A stretch of 64,000 bases of DNA, taken from NCBI GenBank assembly GCA_022606135.1, contig JABYQN010000010.1, positions 248,001-312,000 on the forward strand, written 5' to 3'. The translations under genes and the position numbers were made by a program. The notes under the pieces were generated by a model that saw only the letters and a program-made list of their open reading frames with translations, made no database searches and was not told where the DNA came from. Below, piece by piece: positions 53,307 through 64,000 of the stretch (positions within the stretch are counted from its first letter, which is position 1; every line of letters begins with the position of its first letter). Origin of the DNA: Fomes fomentarius. Its lineage: Eukaryota > Basidiomycota > Agaricomycetes > Polyporales > Polyporaceae.

Positions 53307-54496
53307 GTCAACGCCTTTCTGATAAAGTCACCTGTCGGGGATGGGTGACTCGGACTGTGCGGAGGATGCGTGCCGCATTGCAAGGCTGAGCCTCCCGCTG
53401 GTGAGTTGTTTGTCGCTGGACATGCATGTCGCAGAAGCTAACTTACCACACAGTGTGCGCCGGTATCGGACCTCAATCTCGAAAGCAAAGCTGGATCCTG
53501 GGCAGAGGTGCGTGATACCATGGGAGTAAGTGGCTGACGACCTTCCTTCTGTGCAGCACAGGCAGTATGAGGGATCCAGGATGTAGATAAGCGTATGTAC
53601 CTTGTAGCGTTGTAGACTTAGTCAGATAATATATAATTCCATCTTTTGTCTTAAGAGCACAGCGGGTCACAAACTCCCTAAGCCACTCAACGAGTAACTT
53701 CGTCGTTCGAACACTAATCCTACTGATACCTCCACTACCAAGATGCTTATGTGAGTGCATGCTTCAGGAGAAAAGCAAAGAACATCTGAGTCCCGATTCG
53801 CATAGTCGAGCTTATTACCAGGAGTCCATCCTCATGCGGAGAAAGACTCGGAGTTTCCTTTGACTGCCCGGACCCACTGTGTGTTCGGACTTGGGAGCTG
53901 GAACGTGTGTTCGAGCCCTTGGCGACAGCCTGGTTCGATGTAAGGTTGTGGAAGGATGTGATGGGGTCTCCGATTGTCGAGGCTTCGCACTCTAAACCTC
54001 CTTCGTTGATTAGGTCCTCGTCCCGAAGCTGGTAATGCTGAACGCGTATTGATATCAAGAAAGGAGCACAGGGAACCAGATCTCCGTAGGTATGTTCTGC
54101 TCAACCATAGTAGTAGTATCTGCTGACAATATAGTCCGATGCTGAATGCCCCGGAGGCGCATTGCAACATGTGGACAACATTGGCTGCAGGCATCCTCAG
54201 CACCCGTGATCCTCAGGAGAGGTCCCCGCTCCTCCAGACACGCCCTGTCGCCTCACTAGTTTTACCTCATACTTCCGGCACAGCCAGTGCGAGGTCAATT
54301 TGTTGAGGCTCGGCCCGGGCTAATGAGTCCGACGCGTCTGGAGATGAACCGTTCTGTCTCGTGGGCGACTTCTCTCGCGCATGACCCCGGCATTCCCGCC
54401 AGCTCCCTGTCCAAGGCGGACGATTGGGTGGGGCAAATTCTGGTCCCACCGCTCTTTTCTGGTTATGGGACATCGTCATCAATATCGCACGGAGGG

Positions 54497-54635
54497 TATA
54501 TAACCCTTCAGCTCACTCTCGCTCGCTCTACTCTTCTCCCACATAGCTTCCCATCTCTCCTCGCTCACCCATTTGCGCTCTTAAATGAAGGACGACTCCC
54601 GAGTTTCACTCCATCGCCGCTACGGTGCCGTCTGA
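54497..54635 (+). promoter_or_regulatory. Orphan core promoter with a 16-codon ORF
   Basis: TATATAA (54497-54503) is followed by a pyrimidine-rich start-like stretch (CTCACTCTCGCTCGCTCTAC) and an ATG at 54585. The ORF MKDDSRVSLHRRYGAV ends at 54635. No continuing exon is evident. Either a short-peptide transcript, a non-coding RNA, or what remains of a lost gene. Confidence 0.25.
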
Positions 54636-56097
54636 GGACAAGAACGGTGAAACACAGCTTTCGGAAGAGGATCAATGAGTCCACTTACGAGCAGTAGATA
54701 GGCCCCTCCGGTAATCGGACGCTGATATCCTGTAAGTTGGACTAAGGATTCATCCTTTCACTGTGGTTTTCTCACTATATGCGCAACAACAGCTCCCTTA
54801 TATTAGTACACATACTTTTCTCCGACGACGGCGTCGCCGTAGTAGACTAGTAGTAAGTAGGCCAGAGAGCCTCCTCAAGGGTTGATATCTGAGAAGATGA
54901 AGCATACCATATGGGCTTAAGGTGAGTTATTACCTTACCTTACAAATAAGACGAAGCGAGAAAGGTTGGCTGGCACGCATTGAACTGAATTCGAATCAGC
55001 CTGGTTCAGCCAGGAATTCAGCCACAGACGCGCTATTGTGATGTGTTTGGGCAGTCACCAGCATCGGGCGCTTGCTGCCGGTTACCGACCGTGTTACCCC
55101 TGCCCAAATCATGCTGCCCTTCGCCATTTACCTCCACTACTCTGCGTCCGCTGCATTCCTTGCGTTCTCTCTTTGTGGCTTGCTCTAGGATCTGCATAAC
55201 GTCTTTGGTCTCGCGGACCATCTTATAGGGATCACCCTGGTCGCACGACGGACATACCTTTGAGTGCGTACAAGAGGATCGCGCGGTGCTGGTCACTGGT
55301 CAACGAGGCCTTGTCTATCATCTTGCAACGCGGGTCACTGGGACTTGGCAAGGAGCGAGGCACTCTTTCGCATATATAGTCGTGAAGCAGACTCTGTAGA
55401 GGTCGCAGTCGCTTTCCGGGTATCTTAGATGCAGGAAGGTGCGGAACATGTTATGGAAAGCTGTGTATTGTCTCACTGCTGTTTGTCAGGCATGTGCTGA
55501 CGTACTCGAGGTCATGAGTCTCGGTCCCCAAGAAGTCGGAGAGAACTTCCTTGTTAACAAGGATTTCCCGCCCTCTGCACCTTGCACTTGGCGACTCTTG
55601 ATCGCTCCACATATCCAACTACACACCTCTAACCTAAGTATATCCAGACCCTCCCATCTGGTGACTTGTGGTGGCGTGCTGGTTTGCTCTCCACAGGGGA
55701 TGTCCTTTCACTAGTCGTTCACGCGCCGCCCTGGCGAAGGCTCATGACCTGCCATCACTAATCACACGGCCTGTCCATCTCTTCGCATTATCTGGGATTC
55801 TAACGGTTCTTCGACATGCATGCGTCACTCTCTCATGACTATTGTCAAGATATCCTGTTTCATCTGCGTCGGTGCGCCCGTAGTTCATGTCATAGCACCT
55901 GCTACCAAGCATGCTTCTCTACACCGACGAGGGGCTCGCTGCCCGGCGGAGAGGTGTTGCAACCGAGACGCGTGACGGACGCGTCAGGGTACGTGGGAAG
56001 CATTGCTGCAGAAGAAGGGTGTCATTTGACCACTGGGACTTGGCCGCGCAAACTTCGTGTACGGACCCGGCTTCTCTCCTATCCGTTACCCCGCTCC

Positions 56098-56104
56098 TAT
56101 AATA
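56098..56104 (+). promoter_or_regulatory. TATA-like box of FMO 1
   Basis: TATAATA located 43 bp upstream of the FMO 1 start codon, followed by a CTCTCTCTGCACAG pyrimidine stretch. FMO 2 has no equivalent at this distance (its TATATAA is about 310 bp upstream), so the two genes may be expressed differently. Confidence 0.45.
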
Positions 56105-56147
56105 GCTTGGACAGTCTATCCTATCTCTCTCTGCACAGACTGCACCC

Positions 56148-58798
56148 ATGGCTACCACCGAGTCTCCTGTTGTCCTCCCTACTCTCGACCGCCTCGGCGT
56201 AAATGCCGTCCCCACCGATGTCGACGCCCACAAGGTCGCCTCACTCTGGTTCGACGCCCTCGCGAAATACATCCAGGCAGACGATATCGATGGTGTCCTC
56301 TCCCTCTTCTCCCCCGACGCTTGGTGGCGCGACATGCTCGCCCTCACCTGGGCCTTCCGCACATTCCACGGCGCGGACAAGATCCGCAAGCTACTCCAGG
56401 ACAACCTTGCGCGCAGCAAGCTCAGCAACCTGAAGCTCACGGACGTCAAGTTCGAGAACCCGTACCCGGACCTCGCGTGGATCCTCGGCCAGTTCACGTT
56501 CGACAGTGTGAATGGAGGCAACAGCGGCATCTTCCGCCTCGTCCCGACCGCGGACGGCCAGTGGATTGGCTTCACTTTCTACACGAATTACGAAGAAGTG
56601 AAGGGCTTCCCGGAGAAGACCGGGCCGAACAGGAACCCGCTGCCGAACCATGGCAAGTGGCTGGAGCAGCGACAGCGCGAGAAGGAGTTTGCGGACAACG
56701 ACCCGAAGGTGCTCATAGTCGGAGGAGGGCAGAGTGGGTTGGACGTTGCAGCGCGGCTGAAGTTCTTGGACGTGCCGACGCTTGTTGTGGAGAAGAATGC
56801 GCGAATTGGAGATATGTGGAGGAAACGGTACCAGGCTTTATGTTTGCACGACCCTGTTTGTGAGTATGCGTCTCTTCTCTCTGCAATGTACTCAATTTGC
56901 GAGCGATCTCTGTCCAGGGTATGACCACCTCCCCTACATTCCGTGAGTATCCAAGAGCATGTATCTTCTCCCTCTATCCCCTGTTGATACCCGGGTAGCT
57001 TCCCGCCGTCTTGGCCTGTGTACACTCCCGCGCAGAAGCTCGCAGGCTGGCTTGAGTACTATGCCGAGGCGCTCGAGCTCAACGTCTGGCTATCTTCAAC
57101 GGTGACGAAAGCGGTGCAAGACGCGAACAACGAGTGGGACGTCACTGTCGTGCGCGGGGACGGCTCGACGCGCGTTCTGCACGTCCGCCATGTCGTCTTC
57201 GCAATTGGCTTGGGGGGAAACAGGCCGTTTATCCCCGAAATCTCTGGCCGGGAGGAGTATCAGGGCCAAGTGCTCCATTCGACTCAGCACGATACGGCGA
57301 AGAGCCATATCGGGAAGAAGGTGTTCATTGTTGGCGCAGCTACTACTGGTGAGCCAGAGCTGATCTAGTCGCGTGTGTGCGCGAAGAGTGGACAAATGGC
57401 TGACGGAGGTGGTACTGCACAGCGCATGATGTCGCGTCTGACTATGTCGAGCACGGAGTCGGTGAGTATCTGTTGGAACTACCCTCGCACACCTACACTT
57501 CTGACGTATGACGGGACATGTAGATGTCACGATCTACCAGCGCGACAGCACGTACATCATGACGACGAAGAACGGTATGCCTGGCATGCTGGGCGGTACG
57601 TATCTGTCCTTGCCTCTGAGCAGCACACGCGCTGATCACGATTCGCGCGCGCGTGTGTATATGTATAGACCTCTGGTGGGAAGGCACCTGGCCGACGGAC
57701 GTCGCGGACCGTATCGACGCGTCGCTCCCCATATATCTTGGTGAGGAGATCTCGAAGCGGCAGACGGCAGCCCTTGCAGAGCGTGACAAGTGCGTTTTAT
57801 CCCTTCATTCTTCTACTGGTGCGGGAACATGACGCTTACTGGCGCTTCATGCTTGTGCCTATGCGACTAGGGAGCTGCTTGATGGTCTGCACAAGGTTGG
57901 ATTCCGGACGCACCTGGGGCCTGATGGGGCGGGCTTCTTGGCTATGGCGAAGAGGCGTGGAGGTGGATACTACCTTGGTATGTCCGGTTCTCTGCGCTCA
58001 TCCCTTCCTCCATCCCTCTCGCCTCTCTTCGTATCCATCGGAAACAAAACGCATGCGGCTGCGCACCTGCTCAACGCGCGCGATTGACCGTTTTCCTGTA
58101 CTGACTGTCGTTCTTGTTTCTTTCATGACAGACGTCGGCGCGTCGAAGATGGTTGTCGACGGGAAGATCAAGCTCAAGAATGACAGCGTCATCAAGCGGT
58201 ACACGAAGACCGGTTTCGAGTTTGAGGATGGCAGCACCGTCGACGCGGACGTCATCCTCTTCGCGACTGGGTGCGTGTCTGTCCATCTACGTCCATCTAT
58301 GTGCCCTGCCTGCCTCCCCTCTTCCCCCTCTTCCCCCTCTTCCCCTCCCCCTCCGTTTCACTGTCCTACCATTCAATTCAATCATCATCTATCGCCGCCG
58401 TAGAGAGTGATACTGACATGACGCATGCATACACAAAGGTTCGACAGCCCGATTGGCACGGTGATCGAGATCCTGGGCGAGGACGTCGCAAAGCGCGTGA
58501 AGCCGGTCTGGGGCCTCGACGAGGAGGGCGAGCTGCGGACGGCCTGGCGCGATACGGGCGTGCCCAATTTCTGGTTCATGATGGGCAACCTGATGTGGTG
58601 CCGGTTCCACTCGAAGCATCTCGCGTTGCGTGAGTAGCACTCGTTTCTCGGCTTTTTGCTGTGTTGTTTTTGCGCAGTCGATGAAGAGCGGGTGCTGATT
58701 GACTCATTCTTGGCGCTGCTCGCGCGTATGTAGAGATCAAGGCCATCGAGGAAGGTGTGTTGGCGGGTAGCGGGAGCGAGCACCGTTACTACGTCTAA
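56148..58798 (+). CDS. Flavin monooxygenase with N-terminal NTF2-like domain, copy 1
   Basis: FAD/NADPH monooxygenase of the class B FMO type, oxygenating an unknown substrate. Ten exons: 56148-56859, 56918-56942, 56999-57348, 57423-57461, 57524-57595, 57669-57789, 57871-57977, 58132-58270, 58439-58629, 58734-58798; 606 residues. Residues about 25-165 form an NTF2/SnoaL-like module (WFDALAKYIQADDIDGVLSL, DAWWRDMLALTW). The FAD motif is LIVGGGQSGLDVAARL (188-203). The FMO fingerprint appears as YQGQVLHSTQHD (about 335), the NADPH motif as VFIVGAATTAHDVA (about 353) and the ATG motif as DVILFATGFD (about 516-525). In the fingerprint the usual leading Phe is Tyr. No signal peptide. It ends HRYYV. 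Its neighbour is a close paralogue in tandem with identical intron positions. Confidence 0.9.
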
Positions 58799-59681
58799 CG
58801 CGCGAGTGCCGCCACGGTGCGCTTGTCACGATTCGAAGGAGAATGGATGCGATCTAGATGGGCATAGACTCATGTAGAGGGTGTGGCGGGTTCTTAGGGT
58901 TTCAAGTTTACAAAGACTCGGCAAGTACGATAGCAAAGGAGGGGTTAGTGTACCGAAGCTCGAGCTGTACCATGTACGATTGATTGATAAATGTGAATGC
59001 GAAGATGATGATGGGAACTTTCTTTCAGAGTGTTTAGGCGTATAGTCTCATCACTACTGCTTTGACTTTTACGGCTCAGAAACTAAGTACGTGTAGTTGG
59101 AATGTGATATGAATGAACGTTGCAGTGGGGCACCGTGGGGACGTCGGGTATTTGTCACTGGCAGGCTCTTCGAAATGTCGTTGGTCGCTGTTTGTATGAT
59201 CCATAAATCATGTATACTGTCCACCCATAGGGGACAATATATTGCCCTTTGCATTCCAAGTTTCAGGCCCCGAGAATCAGCGTTAAATGCCTGTACTGTG
59301 TTCGGAACGAGTATGCAAATTTGGTGCTTCATTCTTCCTCTCATAACTCATCCTAGTATGGACTATGTGCTATATAATTGCACCCCCCGCGAGGTCGACC
59401 CAATGTCGTGATACACACACCTCCCACTGGCACGTTTAGCCTGTCCGACCGTTCGGAGGGATTTGCGTCGAACCGAATCTAGATCATAGCCGGCTACCCG
59501 GACCGTAGGGGGATTCCCGGATGGCGAGCCAGCATAAGCCGTCCTCGCCATTTCTCAATTTTCTGTCAGGAAGCTATATCGACCTCACTGATGCAATCCA
59601 GTCGTCATTTTATCCCCAGCTGGCGACCGTACGTGAAGTCGAGCTGCTCCTTGCACCCGTCCACGTCCACGAACGTCCGCG
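58799..59681. other. Spacer between the tandem FMO genes
   Basis: FMO 1 3' side and FMO 2 promoter. TATATAA occurs at about 59372 but far from the FMO 2 start. No gene. Confidence 0.5.
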
Positions 59682-62324
59682 ATGGCGACCACTGAGTCTT
59701 CCGCTCTCCTCCCTACTCTCGACCGCCTCGGCGTAAATGCCGTCCCCACCGATGTCGACGCCCAAAAGGTCGCCTCCCTCTGGTTCGACGCCCTCGCGAA
59801 ATACATCCAGGCAGATGACATCGATGGCGTCCTCTCCCTATTCTCACCCGACGCCTGGTGGCGCGACATGCTCGCCCTCACCTGGGCCTTCCGCACATTC
59901 CACGGCGCAGACAAGATCCGTACCCTGCTCCAAGACAACCTCGCGCTCAGCAAGCTCAGCAACTTGAAGCTCACGGACGTCAAGTTCGAGAACCCGTACC
60001 CGGACCTCGCGTGGATCCTCGGCCAGTTCACGTTCGACAGTGTGAATGGAGGCAACAGCGGCATCTTCCGCCTCGTCCCGACCGCGGATGGCCAGTGGAT
60101 TGGCTTTACTTTCTACACGAACTACGAGGAGGTCAAGGGACACCCGGAGAAGACGGGGCCGAACAGGAACCCACTGCCGAACCATGGCAAGTGGCTGGAG
60201 CAGCGGCAGCGCGAGAAGGAGTTTGTGGACAGAGACCCGACGGTGCTCATTGTCGGAGGAGGGCAGAGTGGGTTAGATGTCGCCGCGCGGCTGAAGTTCT
60301 TGGACGTCCCGACGCTTGTTGTGGAGAAGAATGCGCGAATTGGCGATATGTGGAGGAACCGGTACCAGGCTTTGTGTTTGCACGACCCTGTTTGTGAGTA
60401 TGCGTCTCTTCTCTCTGCAATGTAGTCAATTTGCGAGCGATCTCTGTCTCCACTAGGGTTTGACCACCTCCCCTACCTCCCGTGAGTTCCCAAGAGCATG
60501 TGTCTTCTCTCTGTTGATCCCCGGGCAGCTTCCCGCCATCGTGGCCCATATTCACTCCCGCACAGAAGCTCGCAGGCTGGCTCGAGTATTACGCCGAGGC
60601 GCTCGAACTCAACGTCTGGCTCTCGTCGACCGTGACCAAAGCGGTTCAAGACGCGAACAACGAGTGGGACGTCACCGTCGTGCGCGCGGACGGTTCGACG
60701 CGTGTCCTGCACGTCCGCCATGTCATCTTCGCGATCGGGCTGGGCGGGAACAAACCGTTCATCCCAGAGTTCCCTGGACGGGAGGAGTACCAGGGGCAGG
60801 TCTTGCATTCGATCCACCATGATACGGCGAAGAGCCATATCGGGAAGAAGGTGTTCGTGGTTGGCGCGGCTACTACTGGTGAGTCGCAGTTGATCTGGTC
60901 GCGTGTGTGCGGGCACGGCGGATAAAAGCCTGACGGAGCTGCACAGCGCATGATGTCGCGTCTGACTATGTTAATCATGGCGTCGGTGAGTATGTGTTGG
61001 GTATATGCGCGCGTGCCTACACTTCTGACGTGCGAGGGGGACACGCAGATGTCACGATCTACCAGCGCGACAGCACGTACATCATGACTGCGAAGAACGG
61101 TTCGCCTGGTATGCTGAGCCGTACGTGTATCATTCCCCACCCTCGCAGCAGTGTGTATACGCGCTGACCGTCAAGTGTGTGTGTAGACCTCTGGTGGGAA
61201 GGCCGCGGGCCGACGGACGTCGCGGACCGCATCGACGCGTCGCTCCCCACCTTCCTTACGGAGGAGATCCAGAAGCGACAGGTGGCGGCGATCGCAGAAG
61301 CGGACAAGTGCGTGTTATGGCTCCTCTGTGTGTGGATGGTGCATATGGGATGAGAATAATTCACATGTGCGACCAGGGAGCTCCTTGACGGACTGCGCAA
61401 AGTCGGGTTCCGTACGGACCTTAGCGGTGGCGGGTTCTTGGCTATGTCAAGGAGGCGTGGTGGAGGGTACTATATCGGTGCGTCTCCTTCTCTTCCCCCC
61501 TCTTTCGCCTCCCTCCTCCCTCCTTCCACTCGTTGCCTATGTGTATGTGCTGTGGCTGCCCCTGTCGAACCGTGCAACTGATCGCTGACTATTCTCGTTC
61601 TCCTACCTCGACGGTTTCAATACGACAGACGTGGGCGCGTCGAAGCTGGTCGTCGAGGGAAAGATCAAGCTCAAGAATGACAGTCTTATCAAGCGGTACA
61701 CCAAGACCGGGTTCGAGTTCGAGGACGGCAGCACCGTCGATGCTGACGTCATCCTATTCGCGACTGGGTGCGCACCGGTTTTCTGTCTATTTTCTTGATC
61801 CCCCATCTCGCCACCCCCTCTATGACCTGATGTCGTTGTGACCTCTTTGGTACAAGAGAACAGAGCCATGCTGACGCGATGCATGGACTTTGCGCGTACA
61901 CAGATTCGACAGCCCGCTGGGCACGGTGGCCTCAATCCTGGGCGAGGACGTCGCAAAGCGCGTGAAGCCGATCTGGGGGCTCGACGAGGAGGGCGAGCTG
62001 CGGACGGCCTGGCGCGACACGGGCGTGCCCAACTTCTGGTTCATGATGGGTAACCTGATGTGGTGCCGGTTCCACTCGAAGCATCTCGCGTTGCGTGAGT
62101 TTCTCTCTGCTTCTCGTTTCTCGTCTCTCGTTTCTTGTTTCTCTGCTCTTGCTTTTCTGTGCTGTTCTGCGTTTTGTTTTGGTTCCGTTCGATGACGAAG
62201 GGACGCTGATTGTGATTGAACGACTGTCGCTGTGGTGTGTTTCGCCGCTCGCGCGTGTACAGAGATCAAGGCTATCGAAGAGGGTCTGTTGGGCGGCAGC
62301 GGCAACGAGCACCGCTACATCTGA
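59682..62324 (+). CDS. Flavin monooxygenase with N-terminal NTF2-like domain, copy 2
   Basis: Tandem paralogue of FMO 1. Ten exons: 59682-60393, 60457-60481, 60529-60878, 60947-60985, 61049-61120, 61187-61307, 61377-61477, 61629-61767, 61904-62094, 62263-62324; 603 residues. The first 240 residues differ from FMO 1 at only a dozen or so sites, whereas introns and untranslated regions have diverged. FAD motif LIVGGGQSGLDVAARL, fingerprint YQGQVLHSIHHD, NADPH motif VFVVGAATTAHDVA and FATGFD are all intact. It is two codons shorter in exon 7 and one in exon 10 and ends HRYI. Differences cluster in the middle (LSHLWWEGRGPTD against LGDLWWEGTWPTD; SLPTFLTEEIQ against SLPIYLGEEIS), so substrate range could differ. 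Confidence 0.9.
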
Positions 62325-62624
62325 ATCCCGGCGGAGTGCGCTCATCGTCGCGAACCGAACCGTGCTGTGGAGATTGGGATGCAATCTTCTTAGATGCGCA
62401 TAGGGTTCGAGTTTGACTCATACGAAAGATCTCAAGTCTTCAGCGACAGACTACACAAAGATAACAGGGGGAGGATGTGCTAGACGTTGAGTATATATGT
62501 TCTAAATAAGGTAGCGTAGTGAAACTCTACCGTGTATGACTGATGATAGATGAATGCGAATGCAAAACAAGCTATGAATGCTCTTCTTTTGTACGAGCAC
62601 GGCTCGGCGCTCAGGCCTCCGGTC
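62325..62624. other. 3' region of FMO 2
   Basis: Contains the FMO 2 3' untranslated region and probably that of the convergent reading frame to the right. Nothing else seen. Confidence 0.4.
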
Positions 62625-63307
62625 TCAAGGAACGAACTCCTCGGAATGCGATGCGAATGTGAATGAAACACCCGCCCTAGAAGTTGGAAGCAGGACGCGA
62701 GGGAGACGTCGGGCACTCCTTAGGTTCTTCGCTCTGAAAGATCCTAAGTCATCGCCCGGGTCTCGCTCTAGATGGACGTCGACTAACAGCTGCTTCGCGA
62801 TTGCCGTCTGGCCGCCATGGATTGAGCGGTGGGCGGTGGATGGCTCTAGGTCTTCTAGTGGTACGACGCATATGACATCCCCTGAGTCCCGGCCTGTTGT
62901 GGATGGGGAAGGCGATTGTAGTCTGCTCGGCGAACTTTGGACATCTGCAGCTATGAGGTGCGGACGATGGAAGTTGTCGCCTTCGGAGATAGATTGAGGT
63001 TGGGATTGTGAAGAGGATGCGGTGAGTGCCTTCCTGATACCTCGAGTTCGCTCAGAATACCTCGAGGTCACTCCCACATGGCTTGAATATCGAGCCGTGG
63101 GCGGTGGATTGGTTTAGACGCGTCGCGTCGACGCATCTCCTAAGTCCGGCCCGCCCTGTTGTGGATGGGGAAGTCGATCGTAGCCTACTCTGCCAACAGG
63201 AACGCGACGACTGGGATGCAGGCGAGAGCCTTGAGAAGCTCTCGCCATCGGAGATAGATTGAGGTTGGGATCGTAAAAGGATGCGGTGAGTGCCTTCCTG
63301 ATACCTC
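62625..63307 (-). CDS. Ser-rich protein, 3' part (tentative), 5' part beyond window
   Basis: An open frame 62625-63077 (minus) ending SHSEEFVP, rich in Ser, Pro and Gln (SSSQSQPQSISEGDNF, then SPSRLQSPSPSTTGRDSG). A second, related frame lies 264 bp upstream (SQPQSISDGESFSRLSP, SPSTTGRAG). The conservation of the reading frame between repeats suggests coding exons of an unrecognised, probably disordered protein whose start lies to the right of the window or near its edge. It could instead be a non-coding tandem repeat that is open by chance. Confidence 0.3.
62830..63307. repeat. 264-bp tandem duplication
   Basis: 62830-63044 and 63096-63307 share GTGGGCGGTGGAT, CCTGTTGTGGATGGGGAA, GGAGATAGATTGAGGTTGGG and GAGTGCCTTCCTGATACCTC in the same order. 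A third partial copy of the first block is near 63649-63675. Confidence 0.8.
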
Positions 63308-64000
63308 AGAACACAGACTGCTTATGGAACGATGCGTACCGAAGCTAAGTAGGGCAGCCATAGATCATGACGTGATCATAGGATGCGTTAGACGTTTTTC
63401 GACAGTCCAGGCCAACCACCCTTTCCTCCAGATATGAACGTTGCTGCAACAGTCCCTTTCGATTTGAAATGCCGCATACTGTATCCAGGGCACGGTGAGT
63501 CGTGACGATAGACATGCATATGCATGCGACGTCGGCTCGTCCGAGTTTGACATCCCTCGCCACTGGGGTGGCAGGTTTCACCGGTACCCGACAAACAGTT
63601 GGTAGACGATTGCCGTGTGTCCGCTGGGTTCCCGAGCGGTTTAGGAGCGGTGGGCGGGCGGGCGGTGGACATCTAGATGGTGAGCGGTGTTCGGGGCGTC
63701 TTCCACGGTGATAACGTCTTGTCCCCATCTCCTGACTGCAGTCTTCTAGATGGGATGGCTGACGGTCGTCGGTGAGTGTGACTGTCTGGTTCCAGAGTCA
63801 GAGCCATCCAGCCAACATGGACGCGTAGCTAGTTTGCGCCGGGGACGACGCCGTGAGGATGTCCGAGTCGGTATCGACGTCTGGAAGTTTGGAAATGAGA
63901 TTGAGGTTGCCAGGGTGCGAGTGCTTCCGTCGGATGCGATGTAAGCTCATATGCAATACGACGGATCCTGAGGGAACTTGTCAGGCGGAACGATGCGCTG
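63308..64000. other. Right edge of window
   Basis: Short Ser/Arg/Thr-rich minus-strand frames continue but no start or domain can be assigned. May contain 5' exons of the Ser-rich frame to the left. Confidence 0.3.

Larger units (their letters stand above)
47481..56097. other. 8.6-kb gene-poor region
   Basis: Two promoter-like sites (52.68 and 54.50 kb) are listed separately. The remaining ORFs, such as 48780-49037, 51931-52290 and 53747-54058, show no domain, no consistent splice pattern and no duplicate elsewhere in the window. A GAGGAGGA tract lies near 49110. I see no transposon ends. Confidence 0.4.

Overview
This window is nuclear DNA of a filamentous basidiomycete, most likely an Agaricomycete (mushroom or polypore). 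The genes are dense in 45-180 nt GT-AG introns with CTNAC/CTGA-type branch sites. Gene families are typical of that class: expanded F-box proteins, GMC oxidoreductases, a multi-pass DUF6534-type membrane protein, an A-T-R adenylate-forming reductase and fungal flavin monooxygenases. All gene models were spliced by eye; for each complete model the exon lengths sum to a whole number of codons.

Left part (1-22.7 kb) is a repeat-rich, rearranged region. It holds the 5' part of a Rab7-like GTPase (1-661, minus), an intact F-box gene (1807-3340), a 5'-truncated Ty1/copia element with one 473-bp LTR (4849-7310) and a second intact F-box gene (7663-9148). An inverted duplication (arms about 7648-10187 and 15124-18043) flanks a complete mitochondrial DEAD-box helicase of MRH4 type (13064-15288). 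The right arm carries a third F-box copy, broken by a 353-bp insertion with terminal inverted repeats and by frameshifts. Four copies of a small membrane-protein gene (one intact, 11386-11604), two further F-box scraps, a GMC C-terminal relic and two more non-autonomous DNA elements (12410-12783; 22035-22622, CACTG ends with TGA target duplication) fill the rest.

Right part (23.3-62.3 kb) holds seven intact metabolic-type genes separated by gene-poor stretches. They are a SAM methyltransferase (23354-24746, minus), divergent from an extracellular, probably GPI-anchored GMC oxidoreductase (25743-28336, plus); a second, intracellular GMC oxidoreductase (29276-32287, minus); a DUF6534-like membrane protein (38165-39990, plus); an A-T-R adenylate-forming reductase (43172-47392, minus); and two tandem paralogous NTF2-FMO flavin monooxygenases (56148-58798 and 59682-62324, plus). 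A carboxylate-activating reductase, a methyltransferase, two GMC oxidases and two monooxygenases together look like a loose secondary-metabolite locus; that is inference from content and proximity only. The window ends in a partial minus-strand Ser-rich reading frame containing about 264-bp tandem repeats.

Long gene-poor stretches (32.3-38.2, 40.0-43.2, 47.4-56.1 kb) show only short ORFs without recognisable domains, microsatellites and a few promoter-like sites. No tRNA, rRNA, CRISPR or prokaryotic operon structure was seen.
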